A stretch of 64,000 bases of DNA, taken from positions 62,001 to 126,000 of the forward strand of contig JAGIAT010000013.1 of NCBI GenBank assembly GCA_017744715.1, in the 5' to 3' direction. The notes under the pieces were generated by a model. The model was not told the DNA's origin, searched no databases, and saw only the letters and a program-made list of their open reading frames with translations. Within the stretch, counting starts at the first letter, position 1. Each line of letters begins with the position of its first letter. This DNA is from Niabella sp. GTDB taxonomy: Bacteria > Bacteroidota > Bacteroidia > Chitinophagales > Chitinophagaceae. A program made the position numbers and the translations under genes. Shown here in pieces: positions 61,823 to 64,000 of this stretch.

Positions 61823-62500
61823 ATGTCGGTAAATGAACAGAACTATAAAACGATCTTCGAAAAAACAAAAGCCGCCGGAGCCTGTCTGGTAGCAGTTTCC
61901 AAAATAAAACCGGTCAGCGATATAAAAGCCCTGTACGACCTCGGACAGCGGGATTTTGGTGAAAATTATGTACAGGAGCTGGTGGAAAAACAACCGCAGT
62001 TGCCGGCGGATGTCCGCTGGCATTTTATCGGCCATCTGCAATCCAATAAGGTGAAATACATCGCTTCGTTTGTGCACCTGGTTCATGGAGTAGACAGCGA
62101 AAAATTGTTGCTGGAGATTGATAAACAGGCGCGCAAAAATAACCGTGTTATTGATTGCCTGTTGCAGGTGCACGTGGCACAGGAAGAAACGAAATTTGGT
62201 TTCGACGGTGCGGAGGTAACGGCATTGATCGACCGGATTGTTTCAGGCTCCCTTGCGCTGCCAAATATTCGAGTGAAAGGGCTGATGGCGATGGCCAGTT
62301 TTACCGAGGATGTGGAAACACTGAAGCAGGAGTTCACCGCTATGAAGACCCTTTTTGAAAAGAACGCAACGCATGAAGCACCAAACCTCAAACTTGAAAT
62401 CTTATCCATGGGTATGAGTGGCGATTATGAGCTGGCGCTGGAATACGGAAGTACGATGATACGGGTAGGAAGCCTGCTGTTTGGAGCCAGGGGATATTAG
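61823..62500 (+). CDS. yggS: YggS-family PLP homeostasis protein
   Basis: A 225-residue cytoplasmic protein that binds pyridoxal 5'-phosphate and tunes B6 and amino-acid pools. PLP would attach to Lys27 in LVAVSKIKPV. Other family marks are GQRDFGENYVQELVEK, WHFIGHLQSNKVKYI, KGLMAMASF, LSMGMSGDYELALEYGSTMI and RVGSLLFGAR. The start at 61823 (MSVNEQNYK) is used; a TACTTTTA at 61811-61818 with a TTTG 23 bases upstream may form the promoter. Confidence 0.94.
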   Translation: MSVNEQNYKTIFEKTKAAGACLVAVSKIKPVSDIKALYDLGQRDFGENYVQELVEKQPQLPADVRWHFIGHLQSNKVKYIASFVHLVHGVDSEKLLLEIDKQARKNNRVIDCLLQVHVAQEETKFGFDGAEVTALIDRIVSGSLALPNIRVKGLMAMASFTEDVETLKQEFTAMKTLFEKNATHEAPNLKLEILSMGMSGDYELALEYGSTMIRVGSLLFGARGY

Positions 62501-62771
62501 CCACGAAGTCTCGAAGGCCCGGAGACGCGCGAAGAGAATAAGTAAGAATCTTCGTGTTTTTTAGTGTATCAGTGCCTCAGTGGCAAAGCCACCACGAACC
62601 CTCAAAGACCCGGAGACGCGCGAAGAGAAGAGGTAAGAATCTTCGTGTTTTTTTGTGTATCAGTGCCTCAGTGGCAAAGCCGCCACAAAGTCTCGAAGGC
62701 CCCAAAGACGCTCGAAGAGAAGGTGTAAACATCTTCGTGTTTCTTAGTGTATTAGTGCCTTAGTGGCCCAG
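62501..62771. repeat. Tandem repeat of 91 bp, three copies
   Basis: Units begin at 62501, 62592 and 62683 with spacing 91. Each has CCACGAASYCTCRAAGRCCC, then GGAGACGCGCGAAGAG (third copy AAAGACGCTCGAAGAG), ATCTTCGTGTTT, and TAGTGCCTCAGTGGC. The last unit runs up to the end of the convergent DUF2490 gene. Confidence 0.8.
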
Positions 62772-62775
62772 CCTT

Positions 62776-63477
62776 CTAAAACCGCGTATACGCCGCAACC
62801 TGTATCACGTTGTTCATGGTATTGACAGCAGCGCCCTTTACTGCCTGGTTGAGGTAGCCCGCTTCAATATCAAATTTTGGCGTACGATATCCCAGGGCAA
62901 TATAGGCGCGGTTCTGATCAAAGAAAGAACCGTTCAGCCGGTCTTTGTTCTGAAGATTAAAGAACAATTCGTTTTGCAGGGCAACAAATGGTCCTTTTTT
63001 AAACCCTTGTCCGGTCTTAACCAACGGTTGTACATCGCGGAAAAAATAGCGCAGCCGTTGCGAGAAAATATCTTCGTCCGCCCTGCCGATAAACCGTTGC
63101 TCCAGCCGGAACCGATGGCTGAGGGTACCGGTGAATACGGGATGGCTGACGGTATATTGTTCCCAGATCCGGTGTTCGGTGAGTGTTTTTCCATTGGTAA
63201 TATCCGGCGCCGGAAAGGTAGGCGTGTACAGGTATCCCACGGTAGCGGTCTGGTTAGACTTTATATAATAATTTACGCCGGGCCGTAATAATACGTTGCG
63301 GATGCCGTTCCAGTTGTCATGCGTGCGTATCTGTACGTCAAAATACAGGCCCCATTTTTTATTGAGTTTGGTATTATTGAACCAGGCCGCCCAGCCGGTT
63401 TGCTCATACCGCGTTTGACAAAACACCATTGCTGGTACCAAAAAAAGGAACAGGGAAACGATCAATCTGGCAATCAT
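62776..63477 (-). CDS. DUF2490 outer-membrane beta-barrel protein
   Basis: A 233-residue exported protein (signal LIVSLFLFLVPAMVFC) with DUF2490 features: YEQTGWAAWFNNTKLNKKWG at the start, RNVLLRPGVNYYIKSNQTAT, TLSHRFRLEQRF, and alternating amphipathic strands to the C-terminal aromatic (VAAYTRF), as for small barrels inserted by BamA. Family function is unknown. It is divergent from the endonuclease/phosphatase-like gene and convergent with yggS across the 91-bp repeats. Confidence 0.85.
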   Translation of the reverse strand: MIARLIVSLFLFLVPAMVFCQTRYEQTGWAAWFNNTKLNKKWGLYFDVQIRTHDNWNGIRNVLLRPGVNYYIKSNQTATVGYLYTPTFPAPDITNGKTLTEHRIWEQYTVSHPVFTGTLSHRFRLEQRFIGRADEDIFSQRLRYFFRDVQPLVKTGQGFKKGPFVALQNELFFNLQNKDRLNGSFFDQNRAYIALGYRTPKFDIEAGYLNQAVKGAAVNTMNNVIQVAAYTRF

Positions 63478-63543
63478 ACATTATGGGATCTATGGGTAAA
63501 ACAAAAAACGTTTTCTCTAAAACAGGAAAAAGCAAAAATTGTT

Positions 63544-63551
63544 TAAATTTG
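63544..63551 (+). promoter_or_regulatory. -7 box of the last gene
   Basis: TAAATTTG matches TAnnTTTG, 19 bases before the ATG at 63571. Confidence 0.5.
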
Positions 63552-63570
63552 ATATCACAAATAATTACTT

Positions 63571-64000
63571 ATGAAACACCTGTTATCGGCACTACTGCTG
63601 CTGGCCACTTGCTGGTCCTGCTCAAAAGAGCATTCCCAAAACCGGAACGGTTTTGAAGACACGACAAAATTTAAAAACTATTACAAAGATCTTACGGTTG
63701 TAAACTGGAACATCGAATGGTTTGGTTCTGCCCGGTTTGCAGGAAACCTTGCAGTGCAGGAGTCGAATGCGGGCCAGATCCTGCGCTATCTGGATGCGGA
63801 TCTTTATGGGATCTGTGAGGTGGTGGATACCGCCCGCTTTGGACGGATGATCCGGCAGTATATGAGCACGGAGTTCAGCTATATCATCAGCCCTTATCCC
63901 AGGATTGATCAGAAGCTGGCGTTTGTATATAATAAGCATATTTTCCGGAATGTACGGGCACGTCCTTTTATGAGCCAGAGCGCAACGGCTGCTGTTAGCT
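63571..64000 (+). CDS. Endonuclease/exonuclease/phosphatase-family lipoprotein, 3' part outside the window
   Basis: The first 143 codons of a lipoprotein (MKHLLSALLLLATCWSCSKE, with the lipid Cys at residue 17 or 14). The start of an EEP fold follows: LTVVNWNIEWFGSARF (Asn and Glu of the metal site), then ILRYLDADLYGICEVVDTAR (second acidic strand) and SYIISPYPRIDQKLAFVYN. This family contains nucleases, phosphodiesterases and inositol or sphingolipid phosphatases. The frame runs off the end of the window, so the catalytic His at the C-terminus cannot be checked. Confidence 0.85.
   Translation, partial: MKHLLSALLLLATCWSCSKEHSQNRNGFEDTTKFKNYYKDLTVVNWNIEWFGSARFAGNLAVQESNAGQILRYLDADLYGICEVVDTARFGRMIRQYMSTEFSYIISPYPRIDQKLAFVYNKHIFRNVRARPFMSQSATAAVS

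Overview
The window looks like chromosomal DNA of a Bacteroidota bacterium, most likely a member of the Chitinophagaceae. The reasons are three SusC/SusD outer-membrane pairs, many secreted enzymes with Bacteroidota-type lipoprotein or Sec signals, a GLPGLI-type domain, the Bacteroidota promoter -7 box (TAnnTTTG) in front of several genes, and the near absence of Shine-Dalgarno sequences. The family-level placement is inference. No rRNA, tRNA, CRISPR array, phage or insertion sequence was recognised.

Bases 1-22316 hold a carbohydrate-utilisation region, all on the + strand: the end of a FucP-like sugar permease, a SusC/SusD pair with a DUF1735/tachylectin-like lipoprotein and a GH43 enzyme, a second SusC/SusD pair with a small thioredoxin-like protein and an unclassified secreted toroid-type protein, then an aquaglyceroporin, a G3E GTPase, a Tat-exported GH116 enzyme and a DUF4185 protein. 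Five copies of one 12-bp palindrome-like site (core TTAAACGATTAA) sit only in front of the two SusC genes (two copies each, with nearly identical geometry) and the aquaporin. They look like LacI-type operators that tie these operons into one regulon. A divergent ROK regulator/SusC/SusD locus follows (22390-28785, - strand). Its leader carries two related very short ORFs.

Bases 28964-41699 carry housekeeping and accessory genes: glnS, small membrane or exported proteins, a MarR-GNAT fusion with an operator over its own start site, a class C serine hydrolase, a PaaE-like reductase, an L,D-transpeptidase and a Gfo/Idh/MocA oxidoreductase. The most striking locus is 31289-33682. It encodes a 69-residue peptide with an Asp-Gly repeat tail, then after an internal terminator a JmjC/cupin_4 oxygenase and a sucrase/ferredoxin-like protein. 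This resembles a ribosomally made, post-translationally hydroxylated peptide system, which is inference.

Bases 41896-64000 carry a TolC/RND/adaptor efflux operon with a 27-bp palindromic repeat written into the RND C-terminus, a GLPGLI-PNGase F fusion, an XAC2610-like protein, an M19 dipeptidase, a TonB-dependent receptor, a methylmalonyl-CoA-mutase-type large subunit divergent from an acyl-CoA dehydrogenase, an M60 peptidase, a GH27 alpha-galactosidase, a YggS-type PLP protein, a DUF2490 protein and the start of an endonuclease/exonuclease/phosphatase-family lipoprotein. Intergenic DNA here is rich in tandem repeats (about 177 bp and 91 bp) and in degenerate dispersed repeats that also occur near 30.7, 41.7 and 52.3 kb.
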